Shown here: piece after piece, positions 44,504-54,541 of the stretch
Layout: the number at the start of each line of letters is the position of its first letter
Numbering within the stretch: the first letter of the stretch is position 1
NCBI GenBank assembly: GCA_013115135.1
Contig: JABANP010000354.1
Location: forward strand, 1-54,990
DNA from: Perkinsus olseni
Taxonomy: Eukaryota > Perkinsozoa > Perkinsida > Perkinsidae
DNA: 54,990 bases
Direction: 5' to 3'
Made by a program: the position numbers and the translations under genes
Notes under the pieces: generated by a model
Told to the model about the DNA's origin: nothing
The model's database searches: none
The model's input: only the letters and a program-made list of their open reading frames with translations

Positions 44504-44730
44504 TCGGGAGGCAGCGGGTGGGTTAAATCGCGAGACACGGAGAGACCAACTGAAAATAGTACTACTCACACGACAACAAAACCGAGATGGTACCGCTTCT
44601 AATAACGATGCAGATCAGGAGACCAAATGCCTGAAGCGCTAGCTTCCACACAGTACAGACACGACACACAAAAACGCACAAGGGCGTAGCTGTCTCGGTA
44701 TTGTACTTCCCAGCACCAAGGTGCCTTCCA

Positions 44731-45000
44731 ATACAATCCCGCTTTGCTACGCACTCGTGTAAACTCAAGACCGCAGAACTCATGGGCGGAGAAGGCAGAA
44801 TTGCTACTTGGGTAGCTGCCGAGCACGACGTGCTACCAGAAACCTTGTACGACGCAAGGGCTAACCGGAAGTAGGTGTTGATGGTTAACGGAGGTGGTAA
44901 TCCGCATCTGCTAAACGCCCTCCGGAACCAGACACCAAACCAGCAGCCCTCTGTACACGAAGATAGTGTGAGACAGCTACCCACACCGATCACCCAGCCC
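44731..45000 (+). repeat. 270-bp direct repeat, unit 2
   Basis: Second copy of 44234-44503. It overlaps the last residues of the minus-strand recombinase frame. Confidence 0.9.
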
Positions 45001-46395
45001 AAGTGTAGCATTTCGCCCTCCCGACCTGACACAGCGATCCTTCTCTCTATCGGGCACAGTAGACACCCTTCTCCAGCTCTTCGGCATCGGGGAGACCTTA
45101 GCCGATCCACGTACCCACGACCTCGAAGTATGCCGGTGCTCAGCCCTGACATACTTCACCGGGGTAGCTCGCACCTCAGACCGGTCTTGGTCTGAACCAG
45201 CTCGTAGGACTTCTGCAGACCGCGCCGCAGCCGTGCTCGACCTCGTGGAATCGGCCAACCCGATAGCTCGTTCAGTCCCTCGCCGTGGTCGCGGTTGGTC
45301 TTCCCTGTCGACCGATGCACCGTCAAACCGCTGTATCTGCGAGGGTTGACACGCCCTCCGTAGCAGCTCCTCGCTTCCGGTCACGACCATACTAGAATAC
45401 TTATGACTCTCCTTCAGCAGGGACTCTCCCAGATAACAGGCCATCGATTCGGAGCACTTCCACCGACCAAACAGTTGCAACTCCTTGTCCGGGATAAACT
45501 TGGCCATCATTTGAGTACCGCCCCGACGGAATGAATGCGTGCCATAGTATTCCGCCGGGTTCATCTCTACCCTAGCCTTCATTAGATCTTGCCGCACCTG
45601 TGACAGTAGTTGGGCCTTCGTGAAACCACAGTGGTCACCGCCACATATCACCAACGAGTCTCCAGTCGCCCCTTGCACTAGTCTCGACTCCACTAAGAAC
45701 TACACCGCATGATAAGGGCAGACCGCTTCTGCCATCCCAGACATCGAAGGCCGTTTCGACGAGACAGCGCAACAGCAGCCGTGCGTTCTCGTCGTTCCCC
45801 TCCCCATAGTGTCTGTTTTGGAGCAGTCGATCACTACATGGGCTTCTCTTCGGCCGTGATCAAGAACCAGACGAGATAAGGTCAAACCAACTCCTTCCGA
45901 GGCGCGGAGGAGATACCAAGTACACATAATGTAGAAACTAACCCGCTGTTGGAACTGAAGGTCCACGCCTGCTGCTGACGACAAGCTATGCAGCTCTTCT
46001 ATCCCAATCGGCGCCATCCTTTTCGGCGGCCCCAAGCCGCGTATCGCACTCCGCCGAGACTGTTTCAGAGCAACCTTCAGAGACTCGTCGACCTGGTACC
46101 CACGGTTCCTGTGCTCAGTGACAGCGCAGTCCAGGTAGGCCCGAACAGAGCGATAGCCCGCTGAGGTAAGCGCAGCGGAAACCGCGAATAGCAGGGATGG
46201 AGTCAAAGGGAACGGAGGAGACTTCAACGACTCCGACAACTTGCACCATGTTCTCAAACGGGATTCCATGGACCGCCGAGTGCTACTGGCATAGGCACTC
46301 AAGTGAAATTCAGAGATCGCACCTTGTAACCGATGCCCGCCATCATCTGTGATCACCGTCAGGGCCTTCTCTTGGGAGCCGCGGCGGATCATCAA
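44977..46395 (-). pseudogene. Tyrosine recombinase of a DIRS-like element, interrupted
   Basis: Two halves in the same frame (46395-45700 and 45693-44977) are separated by one in-frame TAG. Upstream half: helical SAM-like core (LRTWCKLSESLKSPPFPLTP), then the first catalytic Arg in YLLRASEGVGLTLSRLV. Downstream half: HSFRRGGTQMMAKF (H-x-x-R), LFGRWKCSESMACYLGESL (W and the nucleophile Tyr), then a low-complexity Arg/Ser tail. All catalytic landmarks of the tyrosine-recombinase fold are present in order. Only the single stop breaks it, so decay is recent or due to sequence error. Confidence 0.75.
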
Positions 46396-46644
46396 CCGAA
46401 CAAACCTGCGAAAAGGGGATGATGCAACTCATCATCGGGGAACATCGTGGCTCCAACCGCCACCCAGGACACAGGGCGGACACGCCCTACAGGGCGTCGC
46501 CCTGTGGAGACATGATGTGACAACTTCACACCCGACCGCTCCACACAACGCGTGAGCTGAACAACTTTCCTCGCAACAGGACCGACTTAAGATGAAACAC
46601 ACTATCGACCAATCGGGGTGGAATGGCTAAGCTCGCCACAACAA

Positions 46645-47250
46645 CTACTCTAATGTCTCAGCTGGACTCTCAACTGACAGACTCGGGCTTTCGGTCCCGG
46701 TCACCCTCCAGAAACTCGCATCACGCCTCGGGCAACTATCACGAGGGATCTGAGCCAGAGAAGGTGGAACCGCCTTACCCGCCGACAGTCTACTCAAACA
46801 GTCTGCAGAGGTATTCAGAGAACCCTTAATGTGCTCAAAGTGAAAGTCGAACCAACGTGCTCCCAACGCACAGTCAAGCGCTAGTTCCCTCATAATACAG
46901 TTTAGACTAGCCGACTTGGATCGAAAGCTCATTGCCGAGGACAAAACCACCGCAGAGTCCGAGCGACAGATAACCACCGAATGTGTGGGAATGAGAGTCC
47001 TCCATAAACGGACACCGAGAAGCAAAGCTAACCCCTCTCAGACTGACTGCCACCGGCAATCACCACGGACAGCCGAGAAGACAGAGAGATCATCATTTGT
47101 CAGCTCGTCAGCGAACCATCTAACAACTTTCTCGTTCCGAATAAGGGTTGAACCCTTATGGGAGGAATAGTTAATATCTTTACGAAGTTGTGTATAAGTC
47201 GCACCAAACAAGGATCCCTTCTTATCACTGTCCTTTAAGGTATCCAACAT
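46645..47250 (-). pseudogene. RNase H-like end of a reverse transcriptase, fragment
   Basis: The minus-strand frame includes VVRWFADELTNDDLSVFS, an in-frame TGA, then SVVICRSDSAVVLSSAMSFR, LNCIMRELALDCALGARWFD and FEHIKGSLNTSADCLSRLSA. The HI.G..N..AD.LSR ending is typical of RNase H domains of DIRS and related retroelements. The rest of the polymerase is missing. Confidence 0.6.
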
Positions 47251-47256
47251 ACGTAG

Positions 47257-47420
47257 TTATCGATGCAAAGCACAAGCGTGTTCTTCACACCCATGGCGGT
47301 ATGGAAAGGACACACAGCCTACATAAATCGTTGCCCCAACTCCACTCTGATCTGTCTTTGAGTGACGTATCTTGAGAGCAACATAGTCACCATTGGCGCT
47401 GAAGGATACATCGAGGAACT
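47257..47420 (-). pseudogene. Second tyrosine-recombinase fragment
   Basis: The minus strand reads LDVSFSANGDYVALKIRHSKTDQSGVGATIYV. The D-V-x-F..(x)n..L.IR.SKTDQ.G.G pattern is a common segment of recombinases of this class. It lacks the catalytic HxxR and Tyr part, so it is a remnant of a different copy from the one at 44977-46395. Confidence 0.5.
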
Positions 47421-47712
47421 TCTGCTGGGGGCTCTGGGGGCGGTAGTAAGTTACTACTAGTAACCGCAGCGGTTGTGGGCACCGGACTCTTACCGTCAGT
47501 AGGCTGGACCGTCTGGGTGGCAGCAGGGGATGGTTCGCGCGCACAGGCAGCGTCTTCCACAGTCGGACCTCGAGTGGTTGAAGTTGATGGGGTAGGGCCG
47601 GTTTCGCTCGGCCCGCTGTTGCCCAGACTACTCTGCACGCATAAACATAGACGGAGCGTAACACGGAGTCTTGAGCGTAGCTGAAAATTTGAGCTCACGT
47701 CACCGACGGGTA

Positions 47713-47793
47713 CGTCACCGACCCTGTGTCGCTGCGTCACTGACGCATATACATTTCAGCCTGAAATGTATATGCGTCACTGGGTCCGTGACG
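47713..47793. repeat. Bipartite perfect palindrome
   Basis: Inner arms of 19 bp (TGACGCATATACATTTCAG and its exact complement) with a one-base centre at 47760. Outer arms CGTCACCGACCC (47713-47724) and GGGTCCGTGACG (47782-47793) pair at 11 of 12 positions. It marks the boundary between the mobile-element DNA and duplicated flank. Confidence 0.85.
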
Positions 47794-48415
47794 ATAGAAG
47801 GCTTTTGAGGATTTTTCTGAGGAGTATTGTTGCTAACCTTGTCGGTCTCAGCTCGAGTATTATCTGATATCTGTCCTTTGAGATTGCGTTGCCACAGTTA
47901 TGATAATCGACTACCTATAGTATCAGTCGACGGCCCAATCACCACTTCGAGTATACAAGAGAGTAAGCGCTCGCGTGCAGCAGCTGTGTGCTCACTCCCG
48001 AATCACGAGGAAAGGGGAAAGCACACGCGTGTGTGATACCGCAGTGTTGAGGATTGTGCTCCTCCGCTTCGCCCTTGACATGATCAATCTACGCCATTCT
48101 GCGTCCTGCACGACCGTCAACTTCTGAGCAACCCCCTTCATAGTTATCCCGCGCGTTCAGTATGGCTGGAGTCCCAACACTCAGCAGCTGTGACGTCACG
48201 CACGGCACCGCTGCGGCTCAGGCGCTGCACGCGTCTGCTTAGCTCCAGCTATGAGCGATTGAGTGTAAGAGAATTCTTCGTACAAATCTTGAGCTGACTA
48301 TTGTGTGTCTAGCGTGATCGTTCCATAACCCAACGTCACCTCGCGGCGAGATTCTCGCCTCGTCCTACCACAACAGGGCCGACTTCTACTGCAAATACTA
48401 TTACTGCTGCTGCAC

Positions 48416-49063
48416 ATGGTCCCAGCTACCGTGGCACTAGAGCCCGGGAAGTACTGTCTCACGAGACCCCTCAACAACTCGAGGCATGACTGGCTGCTAT
48501 TCCAGTACAAGCCCCCTTACGCTATGCTGAATTATGTAGGCTCCGGAGGCCACAAGTTCGTCTTTATATACGACGACGTAACAATCGAGGGAAACAGGGT
48601 TGTTCTGAAGCGTTATGGGAAAGAAGAATGCCTCAACTTATTCCCCTACTTCTTGCTTCAGTTCGACCTTGAAGTTTCGTCTGAGGACTCCGATGGCATC
48701 TATCTGGAACCAAGAAACGGAGGGGATCCTGTCAAACTCACCAGAGGCTGTGAGCTACCGGAAGGAGTCAGTGCTTCGTGCAGCTCGGTGTTCATCCCCG
48801 CGTCGGGAGTTTCTTTTCGTGACAAGATCTATTCGGCGAACCTTAATAATAATACAGTATTATTAATACTGATACTGTTAGCGTCGTTGTTGATCCTTCT
48901 AATACGAAATACGTTCTCACCGACTCCAAGACCTATGCCTATCATTCGGGTGATGCTGAGGCTTTCAAGCGAGATGCAAGTCAAAACTTGCAGTCTGTTG
49001 TCGTGTCGCCTGTCGCTCGCCACGCAGTGCATTGTGATATTGTCTACTGCTAGGCTTAAGTGA
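48416..49063 (+). CDS. Secreted/membrane protein, family 2 (right-arm copy), start damaged
   Basis: Homologous to 21672-22139 (LEPGKYCLTRPLNNSRHDWL, KFVFIYDDVTIEGNR, LKRYGKEECL), with a C-terminal membrane segment (NNTVLLILILLASLLILLIR) missing from the left copy. The signal peptide reads LLLQILLLLLHMVPATVA upstream of 48416, but the position of the left copy's ATG is CTG here. The first ATG is therefore inside the signal region and leaves a poor signal sequence. Either the gene is impaired, it uses another start, or an upstream exon supplies the ATG. Confidence 0.55.
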   Translation: MVPATVALEPGKYCLTRPLNNSRHDWLLFQYKPPYAMLNYVGSGGHKFVFIYDDVTIEGNRVVLKRYGKEECLNLFPYFLLQFDLEVSSEDSDGIYLEPRNGGDPVKLTRGCELPEGVSASCSSVFIPASGVSFRDKIYSANLNNNTVLLILILLASLLILLIRNTFSPTPRPMPIIRVMLRLSSEMQVKTCSLLSCRLSLATQCIVILSTARLK

Positions 49064-49107
49064 TCTATCATTCAACTGTGGGTGATTCATCGAGAGTTGG
49101 TAATTGA

Positions 49108-49392
49108 TTGAGATTAACCTCTCCTACATCTGGGTATTGTGTTCCCTGGATTACACAGTCCATGGCCTTCGACAATAGATACCTCTCCAAGTCGCAGGAT
49201 CTTGTCAGGACGCTGGTGAACTTCGCGTACAGCAAGGACGATGAGATCTTCTTGTACTATCTGGGCTTGTCTGATGCCGCAATACTGAAGCCACATGAAG
49301 CCAGCACCGATTTCAGGGACCCGGTTAAGATAGATCCCTTCCGCAAGATGACCGCGGATCTGTTCAATAATGGGGTGTTGGAGTTCCGGTAA
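49108..49392 (+). CDS. Unidentified gene fragment (right-arm copy)
   Basis: An open frame with MAFDNRYLSKSQDLVRTLVN, DEIFLYYLGLSDAAILKPHE, TDFRDPVKIDPFRKMTADLF and NNGVLEFR, followed by a GTAACTT donor-like site. The homologous left-arm stretch is broken. Probably one exon of a larger gene. No family recognised. Confidence 0.4.
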   Translation: MRLTSPTSGYCVPWITQSMAFDNRYLSKSQDLVRTLVNFAYSKDDEIFLYYLGLSDAAILKPHEASTDFRDPVKIDPFRKMTADLFNNGVLEFR

Positions 49393-50827
49393 CTTCTACA
49401 CTCATTTTGTACTGCTTATTGATAAAGGCTCGTTTGTTGTCGATGGCAACGCGTCATGCTCTCCAGGTATGACCGGATGATTCTGCCCGGAACATAGCTC
49501 AGCTGTCCCTCCTTTCTTCTGTCACGGTTGCTCTCGGTTTCTCAATGCCTTTCAGCCACTGAGCACTGTAGACCTCCGTATATAGCCTTCGTCGTTATTG
49601 CCCGCCCAGTATGCCTATCAATGAAAGGCTTTGGTCCACCTGTCGGGCTTCTTTCTTGAGTCTCGGCTCACTGCTGACTGTTTTGTTGAGCATAGTCCTA
49701 CGAGCGAGGGTAAAAAATTGTGAAGCTGACTTTCTGGTTCCGTGAGAAATACTCCGACCCACGACAGCCCGAGATCCGTTTCATCTTGGCCCAAGATTCT
49801 TGGCCGTCCATGCCTTGAGCATGATGATCAGACGACAGGTGAGGGACGTGCCAGCCACGGTCCTTGCAGACTGGCACTCTAGCCTTTGAAGTCCAAAGGC
49901 TAACATATTCCGTGACACGGATTCGACACCAATACGCCAGAGTGAACTCATTTCTGGGGAGTCTTCAACCCCCACGCCTGGTGAGGGGAGGAGGGTTAGC
50001 GATCCGTCAAGTGGTGTCAGGCCCGGGCTTGGCACACCAGGCTAATCCCCGGTCCGTTGCAGAGGCACGTAGAGAGGTACCCGGTAAACGATAGTGATAA
50101 CCGGAAGCCGCGAGATGGTGAAGTCATTTACCACTTCGCGAGGTACTACTCGCAAATACCGCGTTCTTGCGGTTGTGCTCATAATCATTAGAGCGCGGGC
50201 CTTTTTGTATATAGTAAATTTTTTTGCATCATGTCTATCCCCACGAGTCTTGAGTTGACTAAAGAAGAGGGAACACTCGCCATGATGGCCAATGACAAGC
50301 ACACGGTAAATTACTGTAGAGGTTGTCCCTAAACTCACAATAATTTTCTCGGATTTCAGGTTTTTGCTTCGGCAAGCGTGACGCTAGAGCGCATTACTCA
50401 GATGTTATTAAAGGTCGTGTAAAGCCTACGACCTTTAGTCACAGCGAGTGCTCTAAACTCGGTTTAATTTACTACATAACCACAAAACGGGTAACTGACT
50501 TGCTTATTCATTACCAGTTTTTGGGCTGCCGCTGTGAAAGCGCCGCTTCTTGGCTGCTGATACCGCTTCCTTGGTGCGGTGGGCGAGCACCCGATCGTTA
50601 TCCCGATGGCGTAAAGCTGCAGAGGATCGATCCGGGGGCATTGCAGTTTGTGTTTGGGCTCGACTCGCACTTCAGCAATGTCAGGCGAGCGAGAACATAA
50701 CCTGCGCTATTCAATCACTTGCAATCTTACTCAAACTTCTATTTCCTCAACGACTCCTTTTTGGAGGTCGTCCGTTGATTGTGATGTTTTACTACTACTT
50801 TTCAGCTTCCCTTTTCTTACCTCCACC
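49393..50827. other. Intergenic: end of inverted duplication and leader of U1-70K
   Basis: 49400-49740 still matches the left arm. A fragment of the dispersed 150-bp repeat occurs at 50415-50440 (GTCGTGTAAAGCCTACGAC). A pyrimidine-rich acceptor TACTACTACTTTTCAG ends at 50805, 22 nt before the U1-70K ATG. Confidence 0.5.
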
Positions 50828-53800
50828 ATGAGTGCTCAGGGGATGCCTCCGCACTTGCTGGCGCTCTTTTGCCCGAGGCCGCCGCAAGCGTATGAGAAGC
50901 CGCAGATACGCAAGGCGCCAGTGACTGCTCATCACTTGACAGGCGAGGGGCTCGATCTTGACCTATTTTGTATCTTTCAAGGTGAACCTCAAGATATTTC
51001 TGAGTTCAGAAAGGGATATTTAACGATTGGAAATGATTCTATTCCGTTTCTTGCACGCTCCAAGCTTGGATACCCTAGCGAGACTCAATGCTGCAATGCG
51101 ACCTTCTCTGCATCCTGCACGCTTCAACCTTAGATATTCCGCTTCACTCGCTCTTATCAGGTTTGGCGGATTTTGTCGACTCCTTCGAAGGTGGTGAGCC
51201 GCCGGAACGTGAACACAACGAGACGCCTTTGGAACGGAAGAAACGGAAAGCTAAGGAGAAGAAGGAAAAGTACTACGCGGGGATCGATCCCGGGACCTCT
51301 CGTGAGAGAGTCGAAACACTTATCCTAGTCGATCAATCGAGCGTTCATCGTCGTGAGAGTGTCAAATCCCCTCGTCTCCCTCCGAGGGAGGCTCTTTCGG
51401 AATTCATTGCCACCGGCCGACGCCCACGGATACGTTTGATAGAATCGCACTTGAGAGAGTTGAACCAACTGGACTCTTCTTCTCGAGTATCTTTACCTTA
51501 CGTAAATTACATAGGCGACCTCGCCCGCCTTCACCCGTTATCGTTCTTGGATTCCTCGGTGGAACACCGGACGTTGTAGATGAGCCGTCGCTCTCTCGCG
51601 AGTCATCATCGTAATCGAAACTTCGTATCTTATGTCGACCCGCGGTTAACGCAGAATTGTTCATGTTGTTGACTGCAAGATGCAATTTCGTCTCTTCCCG
51701 ATCTGGATGGAGATGTGAGCGAGAGGCTGCTGAGTCGACGTGGTTCTTTAGGCTGCGTTCGTGAGATCTCAAATTTGCTGTGAAAAAGTTGGTATTAGCA
51801 TCCTGTGGACACTTTTTGTCCTATAAAACGCGAGCTGTGAGTAGCCCGATATTATACCGGGTCAGCCATCGGTCGTGTTGTGGCTAATTCTCGCTAGCCT
51901 AACCGAGGCTGGGAAGCAGAAAATTGAAACTTCTAAGCCGGAGTTGCTGTCAATGACAGCGAGAAATTATGGTTGACCGGACTGGTGCAAGGATAGCTTA
52001 ATTTTATTGATTTAGTGAGATGCCCGGGGTCGGGATCGAACCGGGGTCGTTGGGTGTCCAGGGTGAATTCCTGTTCAGATACGAGGAGTTGATTGAACGT
52101 CTACGAGCGGACTATAAGCCTCAGAATAATGACAAAGTGATCTCGGGGGGATTCGAACCGGGGACCTATCTTGAAATCTTCGCTGTGCGCAAGAAGATTC
52201 TCCATTTTGTCAGGTATCTGGGGATCCCTTCAAAACTCTCTTCGTTGCGAGAGTCGCGTATGAGACGACGGAGAAGCAACTGCAGCATATCTTTGGGGAA
52301 TATGGTCCGATACGAAAGGTAAGATTCTTCGCTGTGCGCAAAGATACTCACCTGGTTACACTTCTCGGGACATATCTTTGAGGTTGAGCTGGCGTGTGAT
52401 CGAGATGAAAGATATGCGACTGGTCCAATTTTGTGGCGCGCGGTAATTTTTGGTATCTTCAGGTTACCATCGTCCATGATAAGGATGGTAGAAGTCGCGG
52501 ATATGCTTTTATCGAATATGACAACGAAGGCAGCCTCAAGCAAGCTTACAAAAACGTACGTCGCGCGCCACGAAGTTCCCCCCTTATTTTTCGTTACCGT
52601 CAGGCTGATGGTATCAAAATCGACGGGCGCCGAGTCCTCGTTGATGTAGAGCGAGGCAGGACGGTTTCGGGATGGATTCCTCGAAGGATGGGCGGTGGAC
52701 GGGGCAGCGGCAGGTAATAGAAGAGGGCAGGGTTTGGTTGTGGATAAATGTTGTCGCCAAGATTGTCAATGATAAGCATCATTAAAGTACTCTTGAGTAC
52801 CTTTGTGATGAGTATCAGGTTTATAATCGATCTTAGCGACTTGACAAGGGGATTTGGTAGTTTCACGTAAGCTAGGCAGATCGAATAGATTTTCCAAAAT
52901 TTTTTTTCGGATTTTCTAGGAAAAGTTTACTGAATTTTATTTTTTCAATGGCTGCTGTGTGGCAGCGGTGAAAATATGAGTAAGATACCAGTATCATTAG
53001 TTTCCTGAGCTCTACCTGTGAAGGTCGAGCATGAAAGATATTTCTTCAGGATTGCCAAACCGAAGTCTAAGAAGGGTCCGCCGGGCGGTCCTCCGCCGTC
53101 GCCATTTGGCCCGCCCGAATGGGACTCCGGGTACCCGCCGAGGATGTCATCTTGGGGTAAGGGAAAAGGTGGTATGATGTTTGATGATGGCTATGGCAAA
53201 GGGAAGGGAAAAGGAAAGGGAGGACCGCCACCGAGATGGGGCATGGACGACTTTGGGAAGGGCAGAAAGGGGTAATAGATTACGGGATTTGGTGGAAATG
53301 TGGTATCGTTAATGGCGGAAGTGTAGCAGGAGTATCTTAGCTTGGCTCTTGTATTACAAAATCAGCGGCATCTTTCTGTGCTGACGCTTTTGCCCTTCAC
53401 GGAGAGGTCGCTGTCATCAGTCATTTTTTTGTGCGTGGAAGAGATAATTTTTACGGGTGTTTGCACGGAATTTCGCCGCTGTCGTTCGACGGCCTTAGCG
53501 ATCCAATCACAATTGTGAGGTCGTCGACGGGAGTGCAGGCTCGAGTCTTCGTTGGTTGGATTGTCTTGGGAGAAGGAGAGAAGTGACAGTGTGGATTACG
53601 AGGGATGAGCGTTTATTTGTGAGGGAAATTTTCATGAAAATTGGGTAAATTTTTCCCAGCTTGGATGATTTCACCCAGATACGGTGGACCACCTCCGTAC
53701 GAGTCCAGCTGGGGCAAGGGTAAAGGAAAGGGATCTAGGTGAGTGGATGTTGGTCAATCTTGCAATCTTGCTATTCCTCAACGCTCAGGTATGATGATGG

Positions 53801-54541
53801 TGGCCCGCCCCCTCACAGGCCGTTTGATGAGTTCGGTCCTCGCGTGAGAGATCGTGATAGAGATCGTGCTAGGGCTAGGGACGAGGATGCTGGGGAATCA
53901 CGGTGAGTTAAATACGGAAAAATGTCGCTGGGAGGATTCGAACCGGGGACCTTGTATGACAGCACTGAGTTTGGTATCTTTTACTTCGAAGTTAACCTAT
54001 GGGGAAGAGCATCTTACGGATGCGCATCTTTGTTCAGAATCTAGTCACTGTTTTGGTTCATGCCTCTCGCTAGAAAGGCGAATGCCGATGATATTTTTCG
54101 CGTAGCTCTGTCGTCTTTTTTGGACTATTTTTCATGTCAACAGCTTTCCCGAAAACGGGAAAAAATCAGAATTTTCGAGATTTTCCGATGTTTTTTCATT
54201 TACTAGACAGACTAATGGTGATTTTTCAGTTTCAGAAATTTCTAAATCTTCATGATTTTTTCGCGTATCTTTCTAGTCTTTTTCGAACCATATTCGACCT
54301 GTCTGGTATCGATCGTGTTCGAGCTTCCGCTCCGAAAACAAAAGGAATCAGAATTTTTCAGTTCTTTCGGTTTTTTTATTGACTAGATCAGACAGGCTAG
54401 TGATAATTGTATTTTTCGAGTATATTTTTTCTCCTCTTCAGTCGTGACCGCGATAGAGACCGCGAGCGTCGAGAGCCCCGAAGGAACAGATCGCGCAGCC
54501 GCGAGCGTCGACGTCATCATCACCATCACGATGAAGATTGA
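50828..54541 (+). CDS. SNRNP70: U1 small nuclear ribonucleoprotein 70 kDa protein (U1-70K)
   Basis: Binds U1 snRNA stem-loop I and helps define 5' splice sites. Ten exons: 50828-50942, 51161-51269, 52079-52136, 52214-52318, 52463-52555, 52604-52713, 53050-53271, 53679-53738, 53789-53902, 54442-54541. Every phase joins, giving 361 aa. Order: conserved N-terminus ([14 protein letters not shown]), [14 protein letters not shown] helix, [20 protein letters not shown] (RNP2 and helix 1), SRGYAFIEY (RNP1), the hallmark [19 protein letters not shown], then Gly/Lys/Pro-rich repeats ([14 protein letters not shown]) and an Arg/Asp/Ser tail ending in five His and DED. Intron 1 starts GC, not GT. Introns 2 and 3 begin with antisense tRNA-like sequence. 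Confidence 0.96.
50970..50997 (+). repeat. GTATCTT hairpin in U1-70K intron 1
   Basis: GTATCTT and AAGATAT pair around a 14-nt loop with GGTGAACC. Confidence 0.6.
51270..51325 (-). repeat. Antisense tRNA-like start of U1-70K intron 2
   Basis: The intron begins GT, then seven bases, then GGGGATCGATCCCGGGACC: the complement of a tRNA T-arm and acceptor strand. The preceding exon ends in AAAA. A second tRNA-like T-arm (GGGATCGAACCGGGGTCG) lies near the end of the same intron (52032-52050). Confidence 0.6.
52137..52213 (-). repeat. U1-70K intron 3, antisense tRNA-like
   Basis: The 77-nt intron starts GTGATCTCG followed by GGGGGATTCGAACCGGGGACC. Boundaries are fixed by the protein ([14 protein letters not shown]). 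On the minus strand it ends CGAGATC-AC followed by TTT. Confidence 0.75.
52556..52603 (+). other. 48-nt U1-70K intron carrying the CGCGCGCCACGAA motif
   Basis: GTACGTCGCGCGCCACGAAG at the 5' splice site. The boundaries are fixed by [12 protein letters not shown]. It is one of the shortest introns in the window and carries the dispersed motif right at its donor. Confidence 0.8.
53903..54441 (+). repeat. Last U1-70K intron: tRNA-like piece and an internal duplication
   Basis: An antisense tRNA-like T-arm starts with GT at 53924 after AAAAAT (GGATTCGAACCGGGGACC). Further on, two copies of a roughly 190-bp AT-rich unit (from about 54150 and 54335; ATCAGAATTTT, TTTACTAGACAG/TTGACTAGATCAG) lie in tandem, each after GAAAAC. 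Confidence 0.6.

Larger units (their letters stand above)
44020..47800 (-). mobile_element. Decayed DIRS-like/tyrosine-recombinase retroelement region
   Basis: In minus-strand order: a tyrosine-recombinase fragment (47257-47420), an RNase H-like end of a reverse transcriptase (46645-47250), a tyrosine recombinase (44977-46395) and two direct repeats (44234-44503 and 44731-45000). An RNase H followed by a tyrosine recombinase is the DIRS order. Stop codons interrupt both main frames. A bipartite palindrome sits at the right edge (47713-47793). The left arm of the surrounding duplication lacks this DNA, which supports insertion after or during the duplication. No intact reverse transcriptase core was seen. 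Confidence 0.6.
42130..49740. repeat. Right arm of the large inverted duplication, with insertion
   Basis: Matches 20990-25170 in inverted order (see there), interrupted between about 44020 and 47800 by mobile-element DNA missing from the left arm. Confidence 0.75.

Noticed and set aside
45001..45195. Plus-strand open frames over the recombinase
   Set aside because: Shadows of the minus-strand recombinase tail, low-complexity composition.
51270..51579. Continuation of U1-70K exon 2 through [10 protein letters not shown] to a stop at 51579
   Set aside because: The next exon joins perfectly as [11 protein letters not shown] if the exon ends at 51269; the continuation is tRNA-like sequence.
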